Assembly (NCBI GenBank): GCA_026874595.1
Contig: CM049316.1
Location: 24,019,839-24,083,838 of the forward strand
Length of the DNA: 64,000 nucleotides
Origin: Sipunculus nudus
Lineage: Eukaryota > Annelida > Sipuncula > Golfingiida > Sipunculidae
Direction of reading: 5' to 3'
Under the pieces are notes generated by a model that made no database searches, was not told where the DNA came from, and was given only the letters and a program-made list of their open reading frames with translations. Each line of letters opens with the position of its first letter. Within the stretch, counting starts at the first letter, position 1. Positions 26,601-38,028 of this stretch are shown here, in pieces. Position numbers and translations under genes: made by a program.

Positions 26601-29113
26601 CTTCTCTTTTTGGTTCTTCTATGGTAAACTATAAATAGGAGAAATATGGTTGACGGACAATAACAGTGGCAAAACAAATAATGATGTCAGGCTCTGCTGT
26701 CTGGAGCAAATGGTGCAATAAATGAAAAAAATCTCTCTCCACATTTTAATTTAAATACTTTAACTTGTGGAATACAAATTTAAATTATTTCTAAATGATC
26801 AAATGCAAACACGTGGTAAGTGCATTTGGAAATGCATATGTGCTGCGACAGCAACAAGATCTAATCGAATTTAAAGTAAATAAATAGATAGCAGTACAAG
26901 AAGTTTTAAAAATATTAGTTCAATTCATCTTAATTAAACGTTTATCCACTTTAACCTGAGTTGAATCATTAATGTCTGGAGAACTGATTTTTATTGGATA
27001 CCCTAGAAATCACTGGCGGACTAAAGCAACTCCGGGTATAAAGACCAGTCTGCCTTCAATAGGTTACCCCATGTAATCTGCAATTAATTTCAGATCATCC
27101 CCTGGATACTCACGTAGTCTTTAAGGTTACCATAGCACTGTTCAGATTATCCTAATAGCTGATTTAACCAAATGATAAATTCTTATGCTTTAAAACTTAT
27201 TGTATATTATTTCAATAAACCACGTGAAAGACACAGGTCTGAATCAATCAAAGAAAGTATAATTGTCGCTAATTGTTAATGTTATTGTTAATTATTTTTC
27301 TATTGACTTAGACACTTCACCAAAAGCGCATGACACATTACATACAGTCCGGTCTTGGACCCGGGTCCAGTTTTTAGTGACTTGGTTTTGGACTTGAACT
27401 CTTACTAGGCTCCTGTACTCCTGTAAATTGTACTCGGATTCGGATGTAAGGACCGGAGAAATAAGGCAAAGTCCATCTCGAGTACAGTAGAAAAAAGGTC
27501 ACACATTATAAAGACCTATATATGCATGTGCGAACTACTAACAGAATATTACAAAAAAATATATATACCAAGTTTTATGTCTATATACCAAGTCAAATGT
27601 TATTACACATTCAAATGAAAAGTATGTGTAAAAACTAACATAAAACATACATGAAAATATGAAATTTCAATTTTAGAATTATTTTAATAAGGTGATTTGT
27701 ATTGTACTTGGACTAGTGTTTCAAAACTCGAAACTCCAGGACTCGGTCTTGGACTCGATTGGCCTGGACTCGATTACATCGTTGATCAGGGGACAATATA
27801 ATTATAAAAAAAAAGTTTTGCTAAACAGGTAAAAGCATAACATAACAATAGGAAATTAAATCGAAATTTTATTATTCCTTTTTTTAAACAAATGTCCGTT
27901 CGGGTAGGGTTCAAAATCACCAAACATTTATTAGAAATAAAACCTTTTGATGCTGGGAGGGGTCAAATTTGACACACGATGTGCTTGAGAAGATTCCTTA
28001 CCCTGAAGAAAGTATTTCTGATACACCGAAAGTTCTTGACAATGCATGGGAGATATTATGTGAGGCATAATTCCAGTTTTCCTACCGTTTAAGAAAAAAA
28101 GGAAGAATATCGTTTATATATTGCTCTATGAACGATACTTCAGAATTCAAATTGTATAAATTTTTTTTTCTTAGATATTTATGATTTTGTAATAAACAAA
28201 TATTTAATTATACATTTAAAATCAGTCTGAACTGATGTGAAATAATTAGGTTTGCTGGAACCAAATCATCGGGTTAAACCAGCAAATGTACAAAAGTCTG
28301 AATCCCGCTCTTGTTTCATTTATTACTGCAACGCGAGCATTGCATGAGGGCAAAATATTCTGGCCCTGTGATAGGCGGAATTTTAGGAGGCGCAGCCCCC
28401 CCCCCCCCCCTTTCGCAGCGCGGATTTTACATCTGTTATTCTTTTTCCTGCATGCGAAAGTTGAGTATAATGTCTCATAGCACTCCCATCACACGTTTGC
28501 CTATGCCATCGTATTGACACCCCCCCCCCCCCCATCCCTTTTTCTTTATGTATCCGCTGCTGCCTGTGTTACACTGAGGCGTATGACGGCCTGTCAAATA
28601 CTCTTTGCACAGAGCCATGTCATGAATGGTCCGATGACTGCACCTTACACTGGGTGTTCCCTATGTGAGCCTCAGCCGTTTTACAATCTTGAAACTAGGA
28701 AAAGGACGCAGAGAGCGCAGACCAATGCAGCCCATTAGCCTCATATGGCATTGTCAGGAATGTGTGATAACCACTGCAGGGCAATCACTTAACGTCATAG
28801 CATACTGACACTGGTGGGAACAGACGTAACAAGGCAGCTTATAACCCCCATGATCCGGATCACCCCCAAAATTTAATCAATTGTTTATTGTAACATGGGC
28901 AAGGTGTCGTGATTTTTTTTTTATAAAAATCCGTAAGTAATTTTTTGAGTAGTGTTTCTAACAGACAAACAAACCAACGCCGAGAAAAACATAACATCCT
29001 TGGCGAAGGTAATAATTAATTTTGAGAGATGTAAAATTAAAATTTTGGTAATTTTATTAAACACTCAGTATCTGAGAACATACCTGAACCGGTGTTTCCT
29101 TTTCGTCTGCCAT
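18100..29113 (-). CDS. BRI-A: type II membrane BRICHOS proprotein releasing a cationic 8-cysteine peptide
   Basis: Six coding exons on the minus strand: 29113-29084, 26628-26464, 26250-26113, 25026-24907, 23370-23175 and 18347-18100, with GT/AG borders throughout. Phases are 0,0,0,0 then 1 at the last junction, giving 298 residues. The start MADEKETP follows a TATA box and matches BRI-B. Residues 28-51 form one hydrophobic membrane segment after a charged tail with no signal peptide, so the protein is predicted type II. The BRICHOS domain spans roughly residues 105-199, with the family Asp at 108, Cys127 and Cys189, and the typical ending DLCRG..IYWL. N-glycosylation sequons occur at NTT and NRT. 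An acidic linker precedes RRTKR (223-227), a furin-type site, and the peptide 228-298. In known families BRICHOS chaperones the C-terminal segment in the secretory pathway. Secretion and host-defence or signalling activity of this peptide are inferred. No canonical AATAAA is evident close to the stop. Confidence 0.88.
19316..20642. repeat. 66-bp direct repeats bracketing a GGTCCAGACC-rich block
   Basis: The 66-bp sequence starting TTACGGTCCATGGGCCGAAT occurs at 19316-19381 and 20577-20642 with one difference. The interval holds multiple inverted and direct copies of GGTCCAGACC and GATC-GGGATTTGGTC (19388-19440 and 20100-20380), plus CA and TA microsatellites at 20388-20444. All of it lies in BRI-A intron 5. 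Confidence 0.75.
22079..22142. repeat. (TA)n microsatellite in BRI-A intron 5
   Basis: About 64 bases of pure TA. Other long TA runs are at 23638-23686, 39047-39106, 40308-40355, 43583-43622, 50988-51030, 51998-52052 and 61605-61681. Confidence 0.9.
22741..23010 (-). mobile_element. Third copy of the same SINE family, in BRI-A intron 5
   Basis: Shares the A-rich tail, GGATAGGTCCATGGCCTG, the TATATGCACGGGGTTAGG body and the B-box-like GGTTCGAACC with the 45.5 kb copy. The tRNA-like head is more degraded. No duplicated target was identified. Confidence 0.55.
26013..26083 (-). pseudogene. Decayed duplicate of BRI-A exon 3 in intron 3
   Basis: Plus-strand ATGAAGTCGTTTAATTCTG and following bases track exon 3 (TTGAAGTCGTTGAAGACTG and on) through the GTTGCCTTTCATGTCCT stretch. 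Weaker scraps with the same order occur at about 25830-25870 and 25925-25990. None keeps an open frame. Confidence 0.5.
27345..27790 (-). repeat. GAGTCC-rich element in BRI-A intron 1 (possible non-autonomous hAT)
   Basis: Counterpart of 48376-48835. Both ends are rich in GAGTCC/GGACTC motifs, and the right-arm copy begins CAGTGATGTAGTCGAGTCC, a start seen in some hAT elements. No transposase and no clear 8-bp duplication. Confidence 0.4.
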
Positions 29114-29128
29114 CGTCTGCTTGGACTG

Positions 29129-29220
29129 TGACGTCACAATTTTCATGAGGATCTGGTGTCGTGTGCAAGACCGTCTACTTCGTTCTGACTGACGCGGCCT
29201 CTCGCTCTTGTATATATACG
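29129..29220 (-). promoter_or_regulatory. BRI-A core promoter: TATA box and proximal CRE palindrome
   Basis: Reading toward the gene, the minus strand has GTATATATA at 29219-29211, about 98 bases before the start codon. TGACGTCA follows at 29136-29129, 16 bases before the ATG and within the predicted 5' UTR. A second perfect TGACGTCA lies upstream at 29245-29238. The spacing places transcription start near 29180-29190. TGACGTCA is the CREB/ATF consensus. Functional use is inferred from its conservation in BRI-B. Confidence 0.6.
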
Positions 29221-29739
29221 GTTTCCTGCGGGAATGGTGACGTCATGCAGAACGCTTCATCGCAGTCAATCCAAACAGCCCCCCTATGCAGAACAGATAT
29301 ATTCCTGCTGGAGAGATGCCAAAGCATTTATATGCAAATATGTATTAAAAATATTAGAAAGCTTAGTCATACGAATTGCTTCAAAAGAAACACTAAAAAG
29401 CTCATTCTGATACACATCATTAAACGTGCTGTAGGTAATTATCGCGTATCTTCCTGGTATAGATTTTATGTTGGTGCCATCATGCCCTCTCGTCCTTCTT
29501 AGGAATTATGCAGAATTCTTAATATTCAGTTTTAAACGCTTCACACTCTATTAATTTTCTTAGAAACTTTTATGAAGTAATCAATTCCGCCGCAGGGAGT
29601 TGGTTTGGGCACTTTGACATGTAAATCAGCGGTTGCTTACATAGATAGTTTTTGCCTCAGCTGACTGAAAGTCATTGAGCTATAACGATCACTCTTTCTC
29701 CGTCGTCCGTCCGGCAGGTAACAAGGCAAACATCGTAAC

Positions 29740-30460
29740 CGCTGGACCTAGAAACTTCTAACTGAACGCCCATATAGGTCCATAAATATCTCCTTGGAAA
29801 CCTGAAATAAGGAATTTTACGCATTTTCCCCCTCTTTTTTGAAACATTCAAATGAAGCAGTTCGGACGTTTATATAGCACAAACCGTAACCGTTATACAT
29901 AGTAACTTTTTACTATACATCCAGGGAGGTTCTATAGGCAAATCTCTTTGGAAACCTGAAATTGGGTCACAGTGACCTATATTTTGCGAACTACGGACCG
30001 AAAACATAACTTTGAGCACCCAGTGAGTCAGACGGGGCAGTGTAGGACGTAGCCTAGTGTTTAAGGCGTTGGACTTCGGAGATAAAGGTCCCTGGTTCCC
30101 CAGGAACCCCGCCGAGGCCTCAATGGCATAATACTGAAATCTCACGCCATGGACCTAGCCTCTAAAAAAAAAAATAAATGAGTCAGACGGGGCACAAATT
30201 AAATCCGCTAACCCTAGAATCTTCTAATGTAACATCCAGGAAAGTTTTGGTCAAACCTCCTTGGAAAAGTATTAAGGGTCATGGTGACCAAATTTTGCAA
30301 TCTACGGACTGAAAACATGATTTGGAGCACCAAGTGAATCAGACAGTGAACAAACTCTATCCGTTTACCCTAGAACCTGCTAAAATGACATCCACAGACG
30401 TCCTTAAAAAATCTCCCAGAATACCTGAAATTAGGTGACTGCAACCTACGGGGCCCTTTT
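29740..30460. repeat. Tandem array of diverged ~140-bp units upstream of BRI-A
   Basis: Units repeat the order CTAGAA-CTTCTAA, ACATCCA, CTCC-TTGGAAA-CCTGAAATTAGGTCA, CTACGGA. Four units are recognisable, starting near 29750, 29895, 30205 and 30360, with the SINE splitting the array. The same array lies upstream of BRI-B. Confidence 0.65.
30040..30178 (+). mobile_element. tRNA-derived SINE copy, internally deleted
   Basis: Begins with a tRNA-like head (GTAGCCTAGTGTTTAAGGCG, then GGTCCCTGGTTCCCCAGG as a degraded B box) and ends in a poly(A) tail. The 16-bp duplication TGAGTCAGACGGGGCA flanks it at 30024-30039 and 30179-30194. About 150 bases of body are missing compared with the right-arm copy. 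Confidence 0.7.
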
Positions 30461-30622
30461 ATTCCACCCAAGAATAATTAAAAAGTTGATACAAAAGCTC
30501 TAGTATCTGAATAACTAATGTGCACATTGATTTCCATGCTTCTTTTCATGCATATTGATCACGGAGTATTTTATCAGTTCCTGAAGACTGGTGGCGCTAC
30601 CTCTATTTTTTTCTAATTTTAC

Positions 30623-33404
30623 TCTCTATAATGTATAATCGTCCCTATTGCTGGGTCATACCACCAAGGAACACTCGAAAGGCGCACTCATTTTTGAGTG
30701 AAAACGCTTAAGTATGGAACGGCCTTCCCATTGAACCTGCAGAGCGCTCGCCCTTGGTTGAGATTCGGCTGAGATTCGAATTCACGATCTCCTGGCTTTG
30801 AGGCCTGTACTGTACCTCTGAGCCACAAAAAAAAAATGGTAGAATTATTGGTGATTATTCATTTTTCTTGACACAAGGTTTATGTGCATAGGGTTAGGGA
30901 TATTTGTACAGTCCTATCTATCGTTAAGATATAACAGCAAAACTCGGAGATACCGAAATTTCACTGTTGACTTATGTTTTAATGACGGGTTTCTAACCGG
31001 GAATACATCAGCTCTGACTTCCCGTGCCTTATAAAAGTTAAGCTACCATTTATTTGGTAGATAAAAATCTAACCGGGATGTATTAGTATATAATATGGCT
31101 ATGTTATGATACCTCTGGCAGGAGTTAATGTGTATTAGTATTCGTTTGTTGAATAATTGGTTTGTTTGTTGGTTATTTGTTTATATCTATTCGTTATCAG
31201 CTGATTCCGATGGATTTTGATTAAATACTTTGGGGGTTAAAGTGTTAAACAAGGAACAGTTCATGAATACCTAGATGCAATTTGGATCACAAGGTTATGT
31301 TATTAAAGGATTCTTTACCTCTGTGACATGGATCAGGGGGCTCAGGGACTGCCTTTGTTCCAGCGAGCAGAGCTTTACAGTGATCAAACCATGTAGTTGT
31401 TGAGCCGTGACAAACAATTTAACACACACCAAAGTTTAATAAGGATCAAATGGAGGTGTTTCTGTGGTCTGTGACTACTTTTCAGTTTAAATATAAAGCG
31501 GGTTCTACATGCGAGTATTCCAAAGAACGGACCAATTTCCGGTGCTGATGATCTGCAAAATTGTCTTAATCCATGCGGTTATAGTGTTGAGAACAGAATT
31601 CGAGATATAAATTGTGCAACACCGCCATCTAGCGACATAATTTTGTTTAAATTAATCATTTAATTCCGAGAAGCCTAAATTTACTAATTGGATCCAGTGA
31701 AACTAATGAATATATGCTTATGTTCCGCCATAACCACGCTGAAAATTACTTAAATAAGACTGAGCCCCCCCCCCTATATGCATTGTAGTTGGCTTATTAT
31801 TCGCCAGGGGTCAAATTTGCAATACATGCGAAAGGGAAATCATCTCCTAAATGTAACATTCGTGCATCTCTTCTACACAGGTAAACGTATATATTTATGG
31901 CCTCATCAGCATGTTATATATGTTATCCATGCGACCATGCCTGCAAGTGTTAAAGTCGAAAGGCAAAAGATTATATTATGAATAAAAACATATACTTCAT
32001 GTTACCTGTAAATAAAAGATCGACAAAATAAATTATATGAATGAGATTTTTAAAATCTGTTGTCTATATGGACAAGAATTACTACTCATTCCCGTGGGCC
32101 GAACTTAAAATTTAGGGCGAATATTGAATAATTAATGTAATAATAGATATACTATACGTAGGTTACTGATCGTGAAATTGAAGCCTCGTGAACAAATGGA
32201 AAATTCGCGAAAATTGGTTCTCGAATATGAAGGTAACCACATTACATGTTATCGACTTGTCGTTTGACTCTCTATCGATATGATGACAATATAAGATCAT
32301 GAAATGACTACCGAGATTTTTTTTGTTAAATTACATTTACAAACAAATACAAATATTATAACATTACAGAGTATGAACATGAGAGTGTGAAGTAACAAGA
32401 ATAACAACAAATTTTAAAGACATGTTAACGAACATTACAGACATCAACAATACTTTTACATACACAAATAATATCATATGATATACTATCAAACCAAAAT
32501 ATAATACAACGTTGACTTACTGAATGAGGACAGAAAACTTCTCATTCATAGCATTATACAGTCTCATATATTGACGCCCCATGGTAAGCACAGTATCATT
32601 ATACACTAGGGTTGATTGGGATCAGATTGTTAACTATGCGATCCTTAATTATGCAATAATATGAACCGACCACGGATGGTCTCAAATGGGTATAAATACA
32701 ATGACCAGCATATTACAAGTTATATGGGATCACGCACGAAATTGATAAACTACCCTGGATGTGTCCAGCTGCACTAGCGGGTATACTGTAAAAGGGAGGT
32801 TAAAAAAATTCTTATTGCTTTGATCATTATTCTTCACGTATCTCATGGTGCCTGCATGTACACGGCTTTTAACATGCCGACCTGGGTGTCCGCGGGTCAG
32901 TTTGGCTGATTTAGGATGCCCATTTAATTTTCGGTCCACTGGTAAATTCCTCCTTTGGATTTAACAGTTGTTGCGTTGTAGTGATGGCAGAATGGAAAAC
33001 TACTCTTTGAAGAAGCGTCAACACCCCAAGTCAGTGTTAGAAGACAGGGACCGATGTATATTAAAAAAAATACACCGGGTGGCTTTATCTGCATGTAACG
33101 ACCTTTGGTTATTTGCCAGATAGTAAAATGTGTCAATATAAAAGGCACATATGCCTTGAGTTCAATAAAATAAACGAAATGTTACGCATCACAAACCACG
33201 TGATCATAGGTGTTCTTCCTGGTACGTTTCTGGGCGAATTTAGAGGTTGACTCAGGCAGCGCCCCCCCCCCCCCCCTTCTATCAAAATCTTGGAAATGGA
33301 ATAATATACCGAAAAGAATACCTCTGGGGCGTAGCAGGATTTACGGATAGGGGGGGGGGATGGATGGCCGAGAGGGGGCGGGGGTAATGGCAGAAGAGTG
33401 CATA

Positions 33405-33449
<45 letters not shown>

Positions 33450-33457
33450 ATATACAT
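30623..33457. other. Spacer left of LINE-A, no gene supported
   Basis: Mostly unique AT-rich sequence. A possible tRNA-SINE scrap lies near 30750-30930 (GATTCGAATTCACGATCTCC, then GTGCATAGGGTTAGGGATA). A C run is at 33261-33276 and a TA block at 33400-33456, immediately before the LINE target site. Confidence 0.5.
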
Positions 33458-33500
33458 TTATAACCTCGGAACTCAAACACCGCCAGATGAAAACACTAAT

Positions 33501-34142
33501 ATGCTGGACGCAAACGGAATGTCACTGGTTGAGGTTGTGCAGAAATTAACTGACCAAATAACTTTCTTACAAGCTGAGATGACAGAAATGAAAAATGAAA
33601 ATAAAAAACTTAAGGCCAAGGTAGACAAATTAGAGGAATGCTCTAAACGGGACAATTTAATATTCCATGGTATAGATGAGGATGCTGGTAAAGAAACATG
33701 GGCAGACTGTGAAAATAAAGTTAGAAAGGTGATCAGGGATGAGATGAAGATGGAGGATGATGACATCGAGATAGAGAGGGCTCATAGGCTGCCATGGAAA
33801 ATTCCAGGGAAACCTAGGCCTGTTATAGTGAAATTTGGAAAGTATAAGCAAAGAGAGGGGATCCTTGTGCAAGCACGAAGAGAACTAAAGAAAACCAAGT
33901 CCAAGCTTTATGTTCAGGAAGATTTCAGTGAGCGAGTGAGAGAGGCAAGAAAGCATCTGAGAGGAAAACGAACAGAGTTTAAAGAGGCTATTCCGGACAT
34001 TAGGGCACAACTAAGATATGACAAACTGATTGTGGGGGGTGAAGTATATGTATGGAATGAAGGAAATAACAACATAAAATGTATCAGAAAGAGAAATGTG
34101 TCAAACTCTGACAGGGGAGAGATACATACAGAAAACCAATAA
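33501..34142 (+). CDS. LINE-A ORF1 (coiled coil plus RNA-binding domain)
   Basis: The first in-frame ATG inside the element gives 213 residues. An upstream in-frame ATG at 33360 lies outside the element in microsatellite DNA and is rejected. Residues about 10-50 form a Leu/Lys/Glu-rich coiled coil (KLTDQITFLQAEMTEMKNEN), followed by RDNLIFHGI and an RRM-like region with ERAHRLP, typical of L1-type ORF1 (Transposase_22 family). The frame is intact to TAA. Confidence 0.75.
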   Translation: MLDANGMSLVEVVQKLTDQITFLQAEMTEMKNENKKLKAKVDKLEECSKRDNLIFHGIDEDAGKETWADCENKVRKVIRDEMKMEDDDIEIERAHRLPWKIPGKPRPVIVKFGKYKQREGILVQARRELKKTKSKLYVQEDFSERVREARKHLRGKRTEFKEAIPDIRAQLRYDKLIVGGEVYVWNEGNNNIKCIRKRNVSNSDRGEIHTENQ

Positions 34143-34211
34143 CGATTAGGCCAGGGTCAAGTAAAATGTAATAATGAAGTAGAGCATGCATGCAGTCCAG
34201 TCGGTTGTTAT

Positions 34212-37200
34212 GTGTCTGAATGTAAAGAGAGTAATGGTTCTATGTGTCCTGATTGTGGAGACCTATTGGTTAATGCTGAAACTGTATGTCATACTGATTT
34301 AAATTGTTCACATTTTTATCATAATGTTGATGTTAATAATGATACTACACTAAGTACAAATATAAATTGTATACAATTTTCTCGTTCAAGGTCTGCACAT
34401 GGAGAAAATGATGCACATACTTTTCTCACTGCACTGCACTCCTGCACTAAACATGATGATAACTGTGATGCACTTTGCACTGAGAACCAGCCTGTAGGTG
34501 ATTTGACATCTTGTGCACATACAGTCAGTTGTCAGGTAAGCACATTTTTCAATACTTATCCAGTTGTCAATTTGCACCATGAAGCTTCATTGGGTAAACA
34601 AAATACTATTTTACATTTAACCTCTTGGAATGTTCAAGGTTTAAAATCAAAACTAAACTCGCCTGAACTTAGACAAATGGTAAAACAGTCTGACATTTTG
34701 TGTATTGTGGAAACATGGGCAGTAACACCAGATGAATTTTTTAATTATTTTGTTGATTTTAACTGTTACAGTGTTGTCAGGAAAAGATTGTCCAGAGGGG
34801 GTGTCCTGGTTTGTTTAAGAAAGCGATGTAATTTTCATGTTTTAAAGGTTTTCAAATACACTGATGTCATTGCATTTATTATTGATGGTACTTCATGCAG
34901 CTTAGTGAAAAATGTACTGTTGGTATGTGTATATATTGCTCCAGAGGGGTCACCTATTCATAATGAGACAGATGAAAGTGATGGTATAGTAAGATTAGAA
35001 AATATGTTAATGGAAATAATTTCACAGTTTGGGGATATGAGTATCATAATTATGGGTGATTTTAATGCCAGGATTGGTCACTTACCTGATTTTATTGAAA
35101 GCGATAACTTGGAGTTTACTTGAATCGGTGATTCTTATCCCATGGATGATTTTAAACTTACTAGAAACTCCAAAGATGGAAAGATAAATAAGTTTGGTTT
35201 TTCTTTACAAAACCTTTGTTGTACATTAAATTTACATATACTTAATGGTAGAGTTGCACCAGATTCAGTAGGGGAGTTCACTTGTATAACTCATGCTGGG
35301 CAAAGTGTGGTTGATTATGTTATGATAAGCTCTGATATTTTTAAAATCATTTAAAATTTCTACTGTAGATATTTCAGATCATTTTCCATTGTTTTGTATA
35401 TTAGATATAAAATCCAGTAACATTATCAATGAACCTAGAGAAAATACTATGTGTACTATTCCACGTGTTAAATATAAATTGAAGACTCAAGATGTTATTG
35501 AAATAAGAAGTATAATTTAACCAAGAAGATTGTTACATTTACAAGCAGGCATTCCAACAGTGTGTTCAATATGATATTAATGAAGCTGTGAACCTGTTAA
35601 CAAATATAGTGAAAAGAGTTTCAAGGAAAGAGAAAGGAAATTCAGATGTTAAAAGTTTATGTCAGCCTAAATGGTGGGATGAGGATTGTACTACAGCAAA
35701 GGTATATAAATTCAATGCACTGAATAGTTACAGAGTTTCACATACCCTGGATGAATTGAAGGCTTATAGAATATTAAGACAAAAGTTTAAGAATATATGT
35801 GCTGAAAAGAAAGAAAAACATGAAAATAATTCCATATCAAGAGTTTTGAACACTAAAAATATTAATGAATTATGGGGATATCTAAAGAACTTTAAACAAC
35901 AAAGAATATCAACTGGTATTGATGCAGATTGTTGGTATAAATATTTTAAAGATTTGCTGAATGGTAGTAGAAATGAAATTGAAGGAGATAGAAACAATAT
36001 GGTGAATGCATATATAGCAGAACATTTTGATGAAAATAAGCATTGTGGTAATCTTAATAATGATATCACTACACATGAGATTGAATATGCAGTTAAGCAG
36101 ATGGCGACAGGTAAAGCACCAGGTCCAGAGAGTTTGACACTTGATGTGATAAAATTTATTATCAAATTTTTACTTCCATTGTTAGAAAAATTGTACAATA
36201 GTATACTATACACAGGTTTTTTCCCAGATGAATGGAGCAAAGGAATTATATATCCTTTGTACAAAAGTGGACAGATAAACGATCCGGCTAATTACAGGGG
36301 AATAACTTTATTAAATGTATTTGGTAAAATATTCACTAAAATTCTGAATAATAGATTGTTGGTTTATGTGGAGGACTCAGATATATTGGCAGAGGCACAG
36401 GCAGGGTATAGGAAGGGTTATTGTACAATTGATAATGCTTTTGTTCTGCAGGGGTTAATACAAAAAATATTTAAGTAAAAGAAGGGGGAGATTCTATTGC
36501 ATTTATATCGATTTTTCTAAGGCTTTTGATTGTGTCCAACATGATATTTTATGGTATATTTTATTAAAACAGGGTATTAATGGAAGAATTTTAAAAGTCA
36601 TCAGGTCAATGTACTCCAAAATGCAATCATGTATTCTTACAGATAATGGAACTACAGGATATTTTTTCTTGCACTTTAGGGACGAGACAGGGATGTATGG
36701 TAAGTCCATTATTATTTTCTATATTTATAAATGAGTTTTATTTGACACTGAATAGTTCTGGTTGTCAGGGAATTTATATTAATGAACACCTTCCAAATTT
36801 AGTTACTCTTATGTTTGCAGATGATATAGTAAATTTTTCAGATACACCGGGAAGACTTCAGAGACAAATAGATCATATTGCCATTTTTTGCCGCAATTAT
36901 GGTATGAAAGTAAATTTAAATAAAACTAAAGTTATGGTTTGTCGTCGTGGAGGTATTTTACGAAAATCTGAAAAATGGCTTTTTGAAGGTAAGAAACTAG
37001 ATGTTGTATCTCACTACAAATACCTTGGAATCACCTTTACTAATAAACTTTCTTGGACAAAAACACAAAAGCAACAAGTAATACAAGCAAATAAAGTAGT
37101 ATGTATGATAAAAAAATTTAATTATATATACCAGCATCTAAATATCAATCAGCTTTTTAAGCTCTTCGATATTATGGTTGTACCAATTATTTTATATAGA

Positions 37201-38028
37201 AGTGAGCTTTGGGGCTTTAGTAGAGTTGAGTTGATAGAAAGAGTTCAATATAAATTCTGTAAATATATTTTAAAAGTAAATAGTAGCACTGTAAATGCAG
37301 CAGTATTAGGAGACTTTGGGCGTCTTCCTTTATTTATAAAATATTCTGAGCGCTGTTTGAAATATTGGCTTAGACTTCTTCATATGGATGAAAGTAGGTA
37401 TCCCAAACACATTTATAATATGTTGGTAAAGCTAGATTATAAGGGAAAAACAACATGGGCTACCCATGTGAGATCCTTGTTATTTCACACTGGATTTGGT
37501 TATGTGTGGATGGCACAACATGTTGGAGATTCTAATAGTTTTCTCATGTGTATCAAACAACGACTAAAAGATATGGCAGTACAAGAATGGCATAATGATA
37601 TAAATATTAGCAGTAAATTATATGCTTATGGAGTTTTCAAATCTATGCTTACACTTGAAAAATATTTAATATGTGTTTCAAACAAAGGTTACAGAAATGC
37701 ATTGGCCAGATTTAGATGTTCTAGTCATAAATTAGCTATAGAAGTTGGCCGTCAATTGGGTATCAACAGAGAAGAGAGGATCTGTGAATATTGTTTTAAG
37801 AAAGGTTTTAATATTATTGAAGATGAAGCACATTTTTTGCTAGAATGTCCTATGTACACGGATTTGCGTAATAAATATTTGCCAATAACATAACATGAAC
37901 CTAATGAATATAATTTTAGAAAATTGCTTAATATGGACGAAATGTATCAGATAGTTCAATTAGCAGTCTACATTTTTCATGCTTTCAAGAAAAGATCAAT
38001 GTTTTTGGTGTATAATGCCACATCATAA
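34212..38028 (+). pseudogene. LINE-A ORF2 (endonuclease-reverse transcriptase), disrupted
   Basis: Endonuclease motifs appear in order: SWNVQG, VETW, GDFNAR and, after a frame change, SDHFPL near 35374. Reverse transcriptase motifs follow: GKAPGP, ANYRGITLL, FSKAFDCV, TRQGCMVSPLL and FADD near 36820. The C-terminal finger is CEYC...H....C near 37790-37850. I count an in-frame TGA at 35121, a late TAA at 37891, and frame changes near 35355, 35518, 36466 and 36665, the last in a T run. The copy is dead in cis. No RNase H domain is evident. Confidence 0.85.

Larger units (their letters stand above)
26400..30620 (-). repeat. Left arm of large inverted duplication
   Basis: This arm holds BRI-A exons 2 and 1, intron 1, promoter and upstream flank. 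It is colinear in reverse complement with 45040-49900, including small landmarks: the C tract at 28397 against the G tract at 47734, the C tract at 28519 against the G tract at 47564, the GAGTCC-rich block at 27.35-27.79 kb against 48.38-48.84 kb, and the CTGGTGGCGC element at the inner end. Exons 3-6 extend the duplication outward with diverged introns. Confidence 0.8.

Noticed and set aside
33360-33500. N-terminal extension of LINE-A ORF1 from an ATG at 33360
   Set aside because: It reads through a TA microsatellite and the target-site duplication, outside the element.
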